64,000 nt of DNA. It comes from Rheinheimera sp. EpRS3 (GTDB taxonomy: Bacteria; Pseudomonadota; Gammaproteobacteria; Enterobacterales; Alteromonadaceae). Below the pieces are notes generated by a model. The model was given only the letters and a program-made list of their open reading frames with translations. It was not told the DNA's origin and ran no database searches. The DNA is taken from assembly GCF_001513785.1 (NCBI RefSeq), contig NZ_LNQS01000010.1, positions 310,001 to 374,000 of the forward strand. The letters run 5' to 3'. A program made the translations under genes and the position numbers. Of this stretch, positions 26,401-34,102 are shown piece after piece; positions within the stretch are counted from its first letter, which is position 1; each line of letters opens with the position of its first letter.

Positions 26401-29016
26401 GTCCTGCTGATAGTTAAGCAGCCAGTTAAACGCTTCGCTGCGCCCTGCATGGACCACTTTTGCTGCATTGCCTGATGAGCCAAAAAAGGCAGTTTGTCCG
26501 TTGCTATACTCAACTTTAAATTGTGTATTAGTCTGGTTCAGATTGCCGCCGAGCTGCGTTACCCGCAGGAGTTGATCAAGCTCTGTGCGGTAAACTGCAT
26601 TGCTGGCGCCGTAATTACCACTAACCAGCATAAGACGTTGACCATTTAAGCATAAGCGGTCAGTAGTCAGTGCATAACTGACATTGGCAGAGAACCCATC
26701 CTGAGCAACGGTAGCAGGACAACGTGCAATGCCGCCACCCGCAGACAGTGCAAAGCCAACACCAAGCAGGCCATTGCCTTGCTGCGATCCGTACGAAATA
26801 CCAACCTGCGGCTGCATACCCGCCCGCCCCGGCGGCAGTGAAACAGACAGCTGATAACTGGCCTGCCCGCCATTCACTGCTGCAACAGCATCCAATACCC
26901 CAACACCGGTAGATACAGGCGAGTACGTTTCGCTGGAAAACGACAGCTCATCCGGCAATTCAGTATTCGTTTGTACCCAGCCTTGTCGCAACACTAAACT
27001 GTTTTCAGCAGAAAATGCCGAGCAGCCTGCTGTATTACAGGCTTTAAGGCGGAATTTGTACGTATCACCTATTACGCCAGTGAAGGATTTAGTCAGGGTA
27101 TTACCTGCATTTATCTCCGGCTGCCAATCTCCCGCCACATATTGCTGTATATGATAGCGGGTTGCACCTGACACACTATACCATTGAACCAACATATCTG
27201 GTGACGACGCACTAATGTCAGGCGCCGCCGGCACCGATGGTACCAAGGTTTTGCTTACAATTGCCGACCAACCGGAACAGCCACTGCTGTTACAAGAGCT
27301 GACCCGGTAAGAGTAGCTTTGCCCCGCTGAGCCGCCAAATAAGCGACTCAATGAACTGCCGTTGTTTATCACAGCTTGCCATGCGCCATCAACGTACTGC
27401 TGCAGTTTGTACGACGCTGCAGCACTAACTGGCAGCCAGCTCACTGTCATTGTTGTGCCCTCTGCAGCTACGCCAGCTACAGGACTGGCAGGAATAGGCG
27501 GCACGGCAATTGCCGCTGTAGCCAAAGACCAGTCTGAGCAACCACTGTCGTTGCAAGCCTTTACCTGATACTGATAACTACGGCCCGGCACTACGGTGTA
27601 TGAATGGCTGCGGCCGTCGCCTTTACTAATCTGGTCCTGCGGGTTACCGTTCTCAATTTGGCGCACATAATAGGCCGTTGCATGAGCCGACGCATTCCAG
27701 CCGGTATTGATGGTTGTGGCCGACAAACTGCCCGCCAGCCCGGTTGGTATAGCAGGTATGGGTGGCACCGCTATCGTGGCTGTCGCCACTGACCAGCCCG
27801 AACAGCCGCTGCCGTTACAGGCTTTCACCTGATATTGATAACTACGGCCCGGCACTACGGTGTATAGATGGCTGCGGCCGTTGCCTTTACTAATCTGCTC
27901 CTGCGGGTTACCGTTCTCAATTTGGCGCACATAATAGGCCGTTGCATGAGCCGACGCATTCCAGCCGGTATTGATGGTTGTGGCCGACAAACTGCCCGCC
28001 AGCCCGGTTGGTATAGCAGGAATGGGTGGCACCGCTATCGCAGATGTGGCCAAAGACCAACCTGAACAACCACTGCCGTTGCAAGCATTTACCTGATACT
28101 GGTAACTGCGGCCTGGCACTACGGCGTATGGATGACTGCGGCTGCCTCCTTTGTTGATCTCGCCTTGCAGGTTACCATTCTCAATTTGGCGCACATAATA
28201 AGTCGTTGCATGGGCAGAGATGTTCCAACTGGTGGTCATTGTCGTTGCCGACAAACTGCCTTTAATTCCGGTTGGCTGACCCGGTATGGGCGGCACCGCT
28301 ATCGTGGCTGTCGCTGCCGACCAATTCGAACAGCCACTGCTGTTGCAGGCCTTTACCTGATACTGATAACTGCTGGCAGGATACACTGTGAATGATTTTC
28401 TGAGCACCTCCTCGGGGCCGACGTCGGCATGCCAAACACCATTCACACTTTGCCTTACATAATAGGTGGTTGCGTATGTAGATGCATTCCAACTGGTGTT
28501 AATTGTTGTTGCTGATAAGCTGCCCTTAAGCCCGGTTGGTATAGCCGGCACAGGTGGTACGTTAACAGTGTTGCTTTGATAGGTATACACAGAGCATCCC
28601 CAGTCATTGCAGGCTGCGACTCTATATTTATAAGAACTGCCGGGATTTACCGGAAACCGTTTAAATAGTGCCGTTGTGGTTCCGGCGCTTTGCCACGCTG
28701 CACCATTAATACTCTGCTGCAAAGCATAATGTTTTGTATTCAGAGAGTAACCCCAACCAACCTGTATAGTTGTGTTGTCGAGATTGGCAGTGGGGATATC
28801 GGGTTTAGCTGGTGCGCACGAAGCTGCAGGTGCCAGTGCAGCTGAAGACTGTATTGAGCGTGAATCGCTCCTGGCAATATTTATCGGGATACAAGCAGAA
28901 GCTACCCCACCGTTTTCTTCCGGCGCTGATATCTGCTCAGCGCTTATGTTCACGGAAAAAAATGCAGCAATAAGCACGACTACAAAACAACCGCAAGCAC
29001 GTCCAATATGCAACAT
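20452..29016 (-). CDS. Large secreted Rhs polymorphic toxin (FN3-SpvB-FG-GAP-YD-HNH)
   Basis: 2854 residues. The Sec signal peptide (about 1-26) ends near NISA. Seven fibronectin type III-like domains follow (about 50-680), each starting near PPxPAxPxG and carrying a Cys pair in xACNxxGCS. An SpvB/TcaC-like segment comes next (LPPGRAGMQPQVGISYGSQQGNGLLGVGF), then several FG-GAP-like D-x-NGDG motifs (e.g. DVNGDGVRDW, DLNGDGLPDW), YD repeats, and the Rhs core end DPTGY. The last ~170 residues have RHDSSGHYYG, GPHFN and GHYGY, fitting the HNH/EndoVII 'HNH-EHHH' nuclease toxins. It is probably exported by Sec and shown at or released from the surface for contact-dependent killing. Immunity gene overlaps its end. 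Confidence 0.92.
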   Translation of the reverse strand: MLHIGRACGCFVVVLIAAFFSVNISAEQISAPEENGGVASACIPINIARSDSRSIQSSAALAPAASCAPAKPDIPTANLDNTTIQVGWGYSLNTKHYALQQSINGAAWQSAGTTTALFKRFPVNPGSSYKYRVAACNDWGCSVYTYQSNTVNVPPVPAIPTGLKGSLSATTINTSWNASTYATTYYVRQSVNGVWHADVGPEEVLRKSFTVYPASSYQYQVKACNSSGCSNWSAATATIAVPPIPGQPTGIKGSLSATTMTTSWNISAHATTYYVRQIENGNLQGEINKGGSRSHPYAVVPGRSYQYQVNACNGSGCSGWSLATSAIAVPPIPAIPTGLAGSLSATTINTGWNASAHATAYYVRQIENGNPQEQISKGNGRSHLYTVVPGRSYQYQVKACNGSGCSGWSVATATIAVPPIPAIPTGLAGSLSATTINTGWNASAHATAYYVRQIENGNPQDQISKGDGRSHSYTVVPGRSYQYQVKACNDSGCSDWSLATAAIAVPPIPASPVAGVAAEGTTMTVSWLPVSAAASYKLQQYVDGAWQAVINNGSSLSRLFGGSAGQSYSYRVSSCNSSGCSGWSAIVSKTLVPSVPAAPDISASSPDMLVQWYSVSGATRYHIQQYVAGDWQPEINAGNTLTKSFTGVIGDTYKFRLKACNTAGCSAFSAENSLVLRQGWVQTNTELPDELSFSSETYSPVSTGVGVLDAVAAVNGGQASYQLSVSLPPGRAGMQPQVGISYGSQQGNGLLGVGFALSAGGGIARCPATVAQDGFSANVSYALTTDRLCLNGQRLMLVSGNYGASNAVYRTELDQLLRVTQLGGNLNQTNTQFKVEYSNGQTAFFGSSGNAAKVVHAGRSEAFNWLLNYQQDATASNVIHYNYLAAGNGEVVLDSIRYTGNSASSQGDRQVQFSYEARPDVSRAYLAEGLFEQTKRLKTLTTLYGSTLLQRYELSYAPSSTSGRSLLRNITQCGYQDGVAAACLAPTVFDWLDAEQDVQLQAFNFGSGMAYPNVAELAEILPRGDVNGDGVRDWPGRYVNAEGGSTGTHNLALKPCYKNFYLLKTPICTDADFNLDGLTDDWRRSSGGQLQIKYTGGSWFSTGILLDNSTKSGLLDSHLAHVADYNGDGWPDLMVHHHNAGQPQLKLYLHSRNIITPYASGPLVFSYAVHESGARYSLKTDIQFMGDMTGNGRPDLIRVNTGAGMNIAYAQPVPVELLKNTTQLGSDVSFASQTLDFGFSMLNDTFSYFIDLNGDGLPDWVGWTEQADREGFGYRQNLGNGIFSGKTLIAGASLAFRNDYFPLPGDEPGLRYVPKYSAALKVHDINHDGIPELLVPGQRLLTGCAPTPGPGTPIKCGDALYSFFQASTNRGSRTSIDSVALDDSIYQFDAIYFDTAPDGTITARKEATSLVGHAYESVIIDAYGTGLPGLLFNHRLRPGFSFTGTAAGTVFSGFANQYGVYFNRNFGSGDGYTNKDYQPVDYLHAVTDGFSNRSEWRYRPLSTGENSTGQPFYETANYYQGGGYLHFASSMYAVQSFKQPDGIGGINETQFAYKGAMYHLQGRGFRGFRSIISHDMRNNLITYSDFRQKFPFSGQLRGQFVFKAADIAADSGFNIGYSGAEATGVYNAISAQVVDWQLNQQHASALGNTGCTATTDSFTDETDLSCPAGLIYNVYQAAADQYLYDLQSGQQYSHTRQQVSDIDANGNVLAGSTTVTDDSGVYLSSFLAEYAPQTNPWWPHRLKSRTEYSHPVQQLWPVLNYAANLDSAGWVKTSFSDWHASGTPQQVAVSSSDNSRSQSVTTSFNGYGLPLSVTRTAEVMNTAGLWSTQSRVEQIRYSKNGTTEAVDGYFPFKLTNALNHVSYIRSDVATGQPIQQVDANNIAVVSDYDAYGRMKTVQHDGQAAQNIWYDTAAYDNNAPDRAVWMQVIIQTGTPQQRIYFDALGRELRKSSVGFQGDWINLDTEYNERGLVIRQTSPWQAGSAAGETLYSGYDELGRPLGKSSPGGLQVSYQYSGLDTSIVADGTLTMSRSYNSLKHLMQTTDAKGGVTYYRYNGRGLPIVLQDANGVQLSAGYNALGQKLQVKDPNQGDSSYQYNGFGELEQETDANGLAVRFDYDLLGRQTTRTSYSGSTVKDSAAFSFDTALKGFPYQESSNGAVRTFGYDPMGNLTTNTVAIDSKNFTNQYFYDASSGLPNGMRYPNGLTVQYGYTPSGYLQEVSNAASGYVYRTINSQDAFGNMLDISLGNGVYYNNQYNSETGWVQSLTAWRGSTRLHDVEYQQYDVFGNIRQVHNHVTGATESYAYDELHRLTQSTYSNLGYTVPISYSYDAVGNLQSKSDYANTYRYGNAQRSLGGNAGSNAVRQVVKLNNSTVNFSYDNQGNLTAGDGLAISYNSFKQPTQISRSGNSFAFTYGANLERLKEVRNGVTTYEIDKLYEEESNGNWRIYLQDIAIIKYDSTNGHQLRYTHKDRLGSTLTYTDHNGQVTDRRMFDAFGKPRATDGNTLMPPRLQNLSLSRNGFTDHRHLDEVELIHMNGRAYDYNLGRFLSVDPIIQSPGNSQSLNPYSYIMNNPLAGTDPTGYMGCAASKIDTVCARTDANHGGFAEPGTIPSGISTGGADKGNGAIQAQQPPTPTTPTTDIQSPAKKSWNQSKAKEIADKYEDVSTDVDVEIAAMQTDPNDLGQTASKGGRRGNTTRDPFQSYINARYNRLFNQIRELDPNFSVARPARRDVSRREVEVLEQHLSGIRGAPALDLTPIGGGTGAAYRAARRSLNIPMNARPTSVQPNRDNNGVIQPGFVEIFRLPVGNGTYRDVFIRHDSSGHYYGSGNIHNWGPHFNTGVMRNGRQDNDGGHYGY
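27480..28540 (-). repeat. Tandem 264-bp units encoding FN3 domains
   Basis: Consecutive FN3-coding units repeat at a 264-bp (88-codon) period. For example, the segment starting at 27661 recurs at 27925 with almost no change, including silent sites. Neighbouring units are more diverged. Such near-identity indicates recent duplication or gene conversion and allows domain number to change. Confidence 0.85.
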
Positions 29017-29184
29017 TTATATTATCCATAATAAATAAAAAAATATATATATTAAAAATAATGTAAATGTCAAAACATTATTTACTGCATAAAATGGTAT
29101 TCACTAACATGAGGCAATATTAACAAGTATATGAAGAATACAGAGTGAACATAGACAGAAACTCTATACAGAAAGAGTTTATTC

Positions 29185-29218
29185 AAAAAAGTGGGCTGCG
29201 TTAGCAACCCATTTTTTC
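29185..29218 (-). terminator. Terminator of the M13 peptidase gene
   Basis: Stem made of AAAAAA-TGGG-TGC and GCA-CCCA-TTTTTT with small bulges around GTTA, 31 nt after the peptidase stop. Symmetric A and T runs allow action on both strands. The remaining space up to the rhs start (29017-29184) is very AT-rich and should hold the rhs promoter; no clear -35/-10 pair was assigned. Confidence 0.8.
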
Positions 29219-29248
29219 TTTAATACTGAAATAGCTTATTCATTTTTC

Positions 29249-31312
29249 TTACCAGATCTTCACCCGCACTTTGTCGTCACGGTACATGCCATCACCCGGT
29301 TTTACATCATAGGCTTCGTAAAACTGTGGCATATTCGATAGTGTACCTAACACGCGATACATACCCGGTGAGTGTGGCCCGGTGATCACTTGCTGGCGCA
29401 AGGCTTCATCACGGAATTTAATACGCCACACCTGGCCCCAACCCATAAAAAAGCGCTGCTCTGGCGTAAAGCCATCAATTACTGCACCGCTCTGGCCGTT
29501 CAGTGAGTTCTGATAGGCTTTGTACGATACGGTTAAGCCGCCTAAGTCAGCGATATTTTCGCCTAAGCCCAAAGCGCCCTGCAGGTGTAAGTCGTCTATC
29601 GGGTTAAAGGCGCTGTACTGGTCAATCATCAGCTGAGCGCGGCCCTGGAACTGGGCGGCGTCTTGCTCTGTCCACCAGTCGCGCAGGTTGCCGTCACCGT
29701 CTGAGCGGCGGCCCTGATCGTCAAAACCGTGGGTAAATTCGTGGCCGATAACACCACCGATAGCGCCGTAGTTTACCGCGTCGTCGGCGTCTACATTAAA
29801 AAACGGTGGCTGTAAAATAGCGGCCGGAAACACAATTTCGTTCATGGTAGAGCTGTAATAGGCATTTACTGTTTGCGGTGTCATACCCCATTCAGTGCGA
29901 TCTACCGGTTTACCTAAACGCTCGATGGTACGCTGATATTCACATTCGGCGCTGCGGCGCAGGTTGCCAACTAAATCAGTGGGGCTAATTTCTACACAGC
30001 TGTAATCACGCCATTTATCCGGGTAGCCAATTTTGGTGTTAAATTTAGCCAGTTTAATTTGTGCCTGCTTTTTCGTTACCGGGCTCATCCATTCCAGCTC
30101 GTCAATTGACTGACGAAATGCCCCGCGCAGGTTTTCAATCATCTGGTCCATACGGGCTTTGGCTTCGGGCTTAAAGTGTTGCTCTACGTATTTTTTACCC
30201 ACCATAAAGCCCAGATTGCTGTCTACCAGGCTAACTGCACGCTTCTCCCGGCTACGCTGCTCTTGCAGGCCATTTAAGGTTTTGCCGTAAAAATCAAAGC
30301 TGGCATCGGCAAAGGCGCTGCTGAGGTTACCGGCATTGCTACGGATTAAATGAAACTTCAGATACTGCTGCCACTGCGCTACCGGGGTATTGGCCTGCAG
30401 TTTGGCAAATTCGGTAAAGTAGCTGGGTTGGCGCACCACCAGCTCGTTGATGCTGCCAAGGCCCGCTGCGGTTAAAAAAGCCTGCCAGTCAAAACCCGGT
30501 GCCAGTTTAGTTAATTCAGCAATAGTCAGCTTGTTATAGGTGGCGTTGCGGTCACGGTTTTGCACCCGGCTCCACTGGGCGGCAGCAATTTGTTTTTCCA
30601 GTGCGACGATATCGGCGGCAGCCTGCTCGGCATTATCCATGCCCGCCAGGGCCCATAATTTGGCAATAAATGCCTGATACTGGCCAAGCAATTCGGCCGA
30701 GCGGGCATCATCTTTTAAGTAGTAATCACGATCAGGTAAACCTAAACCCGCCTGCGATGCTCCGGTAATGTACTGATCAGACTGCTTTTGATCCTGGCCG
30801 ACAAACACAGCTACCGGTGTACCAACGCGGTAGCGCTGCCATTGTCCCCAAAGCGCCGTTAAGTCTTTGTGCGATTTAATATTATCAATTTGCGCCAATT
30901 CACCACGCAAAGGGTTCAGGCCCAGCACTTCGGCCAGTTCTTCATCGAGAAATGAGCTGTATAAGTCGGCAATTTTCTGCTCGTCAGAGCCTTTAACATG
31001 TTGCTCAGCCGCCAGTTGCTGCACTATGGCCAATACTTGTTTTTCGGCGTTTTCGCGCAGTTCGTCAAAACTGCCCCAGCGCGCTTTGTCACCCGGGATC
31101 TCGGTTTTCTCCATCCAGCTGCCGTTTACATAATGGAAGAAGTCCTGTTGTGGGGCTACGCTGGTGTCCATATTCGCCAGTTCGATACCTGAACTGAGGC
31201 CGGTCTGGGTTTGCACCACAGCATTATTTTCAGCGGTTACACTGCTGTTCGAGCACGATGCCACGCCCAGCGCCAGCGCAATACTCAGCGCGACTGTTGT
31301 AATTTTTTTCAT
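29249..31312 (-). CDS. pepO: M13-family zinc metallopeptidase (PepO/neprilysin-like), lipoprotein
   Basis: 687 residues. A lipoprotein signal ends in LALGVASC. The long M13 N-terminal domain is followed by the catalytic part with VIGHEFTHGFDDQGR (HExxH zinc motif), NAYYSSTMNEIVFPAAILQPPFF, and ENIADLGGL carrying the third zinc ligand. The C-terminal CxxW is replaced by a VKIW end. The protein should sit in the periplasm or outer membrane and cut oligopeptides. AGGAA precedes the ATG. Single gene with its own terminator. Confidence 0.95.
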   Translation of the reverse strand: MKKITTVALSIALALGVASCSNSSVTAENNAVVQTQTGLSSGIELANMDTSVAPQQDFFHYVNGSWMEKTEIPGDKARWGSFDELRENAEKQVLAIVQQLAAEQHVKGSDEQKIADLYSSFLDEELAEVLGLNPLRGELAQIDNIKSHKDLTALWGQWQRYRVGTPVAVFVGQDQKQSDQYITGASQAGLGLPDRDYYLKDDARSAELLGQYQAFIAKLWALAGMDNAEQAAADIVALEKQIAAAQWSRVQNRDRNATYNKLTIAELTKLAPGFDWQAFLTAAGLGSINELVVRQPSYFTEFAKLQANTPVAQWQQYLKFHLIRSNAGNLSSAFADASFDFYGKTLNGLQEQRSREKRAVSLVDSNLGFMVGKKYVEQHFKPEAKARMDQMIENLRGAFRQSIDELEWMSPVTKKQAQIKLAKFNTKIGYPDKWRDYSCVEISPTDLVGNLRRSAECEYQRTIERLGKPVDRTEWGMTPQTVNAYYSSTMNEIVFPAAILQPPFFNVDADDAVNYGAIGGVIGHEFTHGFDDQGRRSDGDGNLRDWWTEQDAAQFQGRAQLMIDQYSAFNPIDDLHLQGALGLGENIADLGGLTVSYKAYQNSLNGQSGAVIDGFTPEQRFFMGWGQVWRIKFRDEALRQQVITGPHSPGMYRVLGTLSNMPQFYEAYDVKPGDGMYRDDKVRVKIW

Positions 31313-31409
31313 TAGTGATTCCTGGTTATTAACATTCTTATTGTTTTAACGCAGGCCAGTGTAGAAGCATGATCAGCGGTGTCCAGCCAATACAGGTTAA
31401 GCAGAAGGC

Positions 31410-31438
31410 CTGCTGCGATAAATAACCTGCCGCAGCAG
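31410..31438. repeat. Inverted repeat in the divergent space before the DUF350 gene
   Basis: CTGCTGCG / CGCAGCAG arms with a 13-nt spacer, about 70 nt upstream of the DUF350 start. Role unknown; possible 5' UTR hairpin or regulator site. Nothing else was noted in 31313-31509. Confidence 0.45.
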
Positions 31439-31509
31439 ACCGATTTAACTTGAACTACAGCCGTATTTTCCGCAGGATCGGCACTATCAGTAAAAACACG
31501 GGATCTATT

Positions 31510-31923
31510 ATGCTAAATACTGCCTTAACCTCACTAACCGGTTTACCGGCTTTCGCAGCGTACTTTGCGCTGGCCATTGTGCTGGTGCTGTTATTTGTCC
31601 GCCTGTACACACTGGTGACACCGCATGACGAATTTGCCCTGATCCGCGCTAACAACGCCTCTGCCGCTGTTGCTTTTGGTGGCGCCTTAATTGGTTTTGC
31701 CTGGCCATTGGCAAGCGCTATTACGCACTCCATGTCATTACTCGACTGCGCTATCTGGGGCGGCGTAGCCTTGCTGGTACAGATTCTGACCTTTTTTATC
31801 AGCACCGCTGTGCTAAAAAAGCTGCCGCAGCGTATTACGCAGGGTGAACTGGCAGCCGGTATTTTCTCGGCTTGTTGCTCAGTCAGCGTAGGTATATTAA
31901 ATGCCGCCTGTATGAGTTATTAA
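31510..31923 (+). CDS. DUF350 (YjfL/UPF0719-type) inner-membrane protein
   Basis: 137 residues from the ATG at 31510; an upstream in-frame TTG at 31450 lacks support. Four transmembrane segments are arranged as two pairs. The family signature is seen in ANNASAAVAFGGALIGFAWPLASA and in ITQGELAAGIFSACCSVSVGILNAACMSY. Function is not known, but the family is regularly found with the two following genes (DUF1190 and a glutathionylspermidine-synthase-like protein), as in the E. coli yjfLMC locus. The stop lies 10 nt before the next gene. Confidence 0.88.
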   Translation: MLNTALTSLTGLPAFAAYFALAIVLVLLFVRLYTLVTPHDEFALIRANNASAAVAFGGALIGFAWPLASAITHSMSLLDCAIWGGVALLVQILTFFISTAVLKKLPQRITQGELAAGIFSACCSVSVGILNAACMSY

Positions 31924-31933
31924 GGAGCGCACT

Positions 31934-32581
31934 ATGACTAACACTACAACTAAAACATTTAAACGCAGCAAAACCGCCCGCCTGATTATGATGGTACCTG
32001 CCGCAGGTTTGGTGCTGGCAGGCTGTGGCGAAAAGCCGGTTGAAGTACAGGTGTTTAACTCGCCAGACGAATGCGCCGCCTACTATAACCCGCCGGCAGA
32101 ATGTAAAGCTGCGTTTGACGACGCCAAAGCTTTGCATCCGCAGGTGGCACCGCGCTATGCCAGCAAGCAGGAATGTGAAACCGATTTTGGTAACGGCCAG
32201 TGTGAAACCGCACCGGTACTTGCCGCAAACAACACTGTGCCAACAGAACAAACGCAACAAAGCCAGCAAAGCAGCGGCTTTTTTATGCCGATGATGATGG
32301 GTTTTATGGCCGGGCAAATGCTAAACCGCGGTGGTATGGCCGGGGCGCCACAGCAACAGGCAGCCGCCGCCAACCGCTCGCCGGTGCCAAACCAGCCGTT
32401 GTATAAATCACGCGACGATCGCAGTACTTTTCGTACAGCAACCAATACTGCCGTTGCCAACCAGCCGGGTAGCACCAGCATACGGCCATCAGCAGTGCAG
32501 CCTAAACCTGCTTCCATGGCTCGCCGTGGTGGTTTTGGTGCCCAGGCAGCTAAGCGCAATGTTGGCAGCTATGGTGGTTAA
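31934..32581 (+). CDS. DUF1190 lipoprotein (YgiB/YjfM-like)
   Basis: 215 residues. A basic start and hydrophobic stretch end in VLAGCG, a lipobox. The DUF1190 region has two similar Cys-containing segments (FNSPDECAAYYNPPAECKAAFDDA and YASKQECETDFGNGQCE), then a Gln-, Gly- and Met-rich low-complexity tail (FFMPMMMGFMAGQM) ending in GSYGG. A strong AAGGAG site precedes it. Function is unknown; it is tied by operon structure to the ATP-grasp enzyme encoded 7 nt downstream. Confidence 0.9.
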   Translation: MTNTTTKTFKRSKTARLIMMVPAAGLVLAGCGEKPVEVQVFNSPDECAAYYNPPAECKAAFDDAKALHPQVAPRYASKQECETDFGNGQCETAPVLAANNTVPTEQTQQSQQSSGFFMPMMMGFMAGQMLNRGGMAGAPQQQAAAANRSPVPNQPLYKSRDDRSTFRTATNTAVANQPGSTSIRPSAVQPKPASMARRGGFGAQAAKRNVGSYGG

Positions 32582-32587
32582 ACCGGC

Positions 32588-33736
32588 ATGAAACGAGTGA
32601 ACAGCACCCCAAGGCCGGGTTGGCAGGCCTTTGCACAAAGTGTTGGCTTTAATTTTCATACCTTTGATGGCGAGCCGTACTGGGACGAAAGTGCCTATTA
32701 TCAGTTTAGCCTGCAGCAAATAGAGCAGGATCTGGAACAGCCTACCGAAGAGCTGCACCAGATGGCGCTTGATCTGGTTGACGATATCGTTAACAACGAG
32801 CAAATGCTGCAGCAACTTGCGATACCGCGCCAGTTTTGGGACGCCGTGCGCAGCAGCTGGCAAAACCAACAGCCGCATTTATACGGCCGCATGGATTTTA
32901 GCTACAACGGTACCGGCCCGGCTAAATTGCTGGAGCTGAATTACGACACGCCAACCTCATTATATGAAACCGGCTTTTTTCAGTGGGTATGGCTGGAAGA
33001 CCAACTGATGCGTGGCGAGTTACCGCAAGGCGCTGATCAGTTCAACTCTTTGCAGGACAAACTGCAGCAAGCCTTTAGTGAACTTAACCTGCCACAGCCG
33101 TTTTACTTTGCCAGCGTAACCGAAAGCATTGAAGATAAAGGCACGGTAGATTACCTGATGGATATCGCGCTGCAAGCCGGTATCAACAGCCGTTATATTC
33201 AGTTAGAACAGTTGGGCGATATCGATGGCCAACTGGTTGATATTGAGGGCTTCCCGATACAAGGCCTGTTTAAGCTGTACCCGTGGGAATTTATGCTGCA
33301 GGAAGATTTTGCCAGCACTATTGTTACCAGCCAGACCCAGTTTATTGAACCGCTGTGGAAGTGTTTATTGTCTAACAAAGGCATATTGCCGCTGCTATGG
33401 CAAAAATATCAGGGCCATCCTAACCTGTTACCGGCCTTTTTTGATGACGGCAGCGCATTACAAAACGGCTGGGTGCGTAAACCACTGCTTTCACGCGAAG
33501 GCGCCAATATAGAGCTGGTAACCAGTGATGGCAAAGCGCTAAAGCAAGACGGCCCTTACAACGACAGCGGCTATATCCGCCAGGCGTTAGCGCCATTACC
33601 GCAGTTTAACGGCAACTATGCGCTGATTGGCAGCTGGGTCGTGGCAAATAGTGCCGCCGGTATTTGCATCCGTGAAGACAACAGCCTGATCACCAAAGAC
33701 AGCTCACGCTTTTTGCCGCATATTATCCTCGACTAA
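32588..33736 (+). CDS. Glutathionylspermidine-synthase-like ATP-grasp protein (YgiC/YjfC-like)
   Basis: 382 residues, the size of the synthetase-only YgiC/YjfC group. Motifs include GRMDFSYNGTGPAKLLELNYDTPTSLYE, LFKLYPWEFM, LLSNKGILPLLW, WVRKPLLSREGANI, and GSWVVANSAAGICIREDNSLITKDSSRFLPH. The fold belongs to the ATP-grasp ligase family, which joins a peptide carboxylate to an amine. E. coli homologues do not make glutathionylspermidine, so the true substrate is unknown. Last gene of a three-gene operon. The 366 nt that follow hold the operator-like site for the chitinase operon and otherwise no gene. Confidence 0.92.
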   Translation: MKRVNSTPRPGWQAFAQSVGFNFHTFDGEPYWDESAYYQFSLQQIEQDLEQPTEELHQMALDLVDDIVNNEQMLQQLAIPRQFWDAVRSSWQNQQPHLYGRMDFSYNGTGPAKLLELNYDTPTSLYETGFFQWVWLEDQLMRGELPQGADQFNSLQDKLQQAFSELNLPQPFYFASVTESIEDKGTVDYLMDIALQAGINSRYIQLEQLGDIDGQLVDIEGFPIQGLFKLYPWEFMLQEDFASTIVTSQTQFIEPLWKCLLSNKGILPLLWQKYQGHPNLLPAFFDDGSALQNGWVRKPLLSREGANIELVTSDGKALKQDGPYNDSGYIRQALAPLPQFNGNYALIGSWVVANSAAGICIREDNSLITKDSSRFLPHIILD

Positions 33737-33923
33737 TTCACCGTTACGCACCGGGGCGCAAGCTAAAGCGCTCCGGTTAAAATTAACATTCTTCCCGAAA
33801 AACACAGTTCTGGCCCGATAATATGTAAAGAAATCCGGCACCGCGATGTAAAAACATTTCGTCTTATTTCAGTCATTTAAGTTTAAATCAAAAATTTATC
33901 ATCGAAAAATTAAATCACTTTTT

Positions 33924-33937
33924 TGACAACGCTGTCA
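33924..33937. promoter_or_regulatory. LacI-family-type operator upstream of the chitinases
   Basis: TGACAACGCTGTCA, a palindrome with an ACGC centre flanked by T runs, 166 nt before the chiA start. It has the shape of LacI-family sites and resembles the motif I recall for NagR, the GlcNAc-responsive repressor of Shewanella-type bacteria. This suits control of chitin genes by GlcNAc. The regulator gene itself is not in the window. Confidence 0.65.
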
Positions 33938-34102
33938 TTTTTGCCATAGTCAATTCGCTCATTTCCTATACGATACGGAACCGCTACTTACGCCAGGCAG
34001 GCGCCAGAATGTGCAACAACAAACATGTGCTGCAACGGTAAAACCCAGCCAGCACCACGAAATAAAAAAAGATAAAAACAAGTAACAAAACCGGAGGAAG
34101 TT

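Noticed and set aside
31450..31509. Longer N-terminus for the DUF350 protein
   Set aside because: It would start with TTG and add a basic segment absent from the family; the ATG at 31510 fits the first membrane helix.
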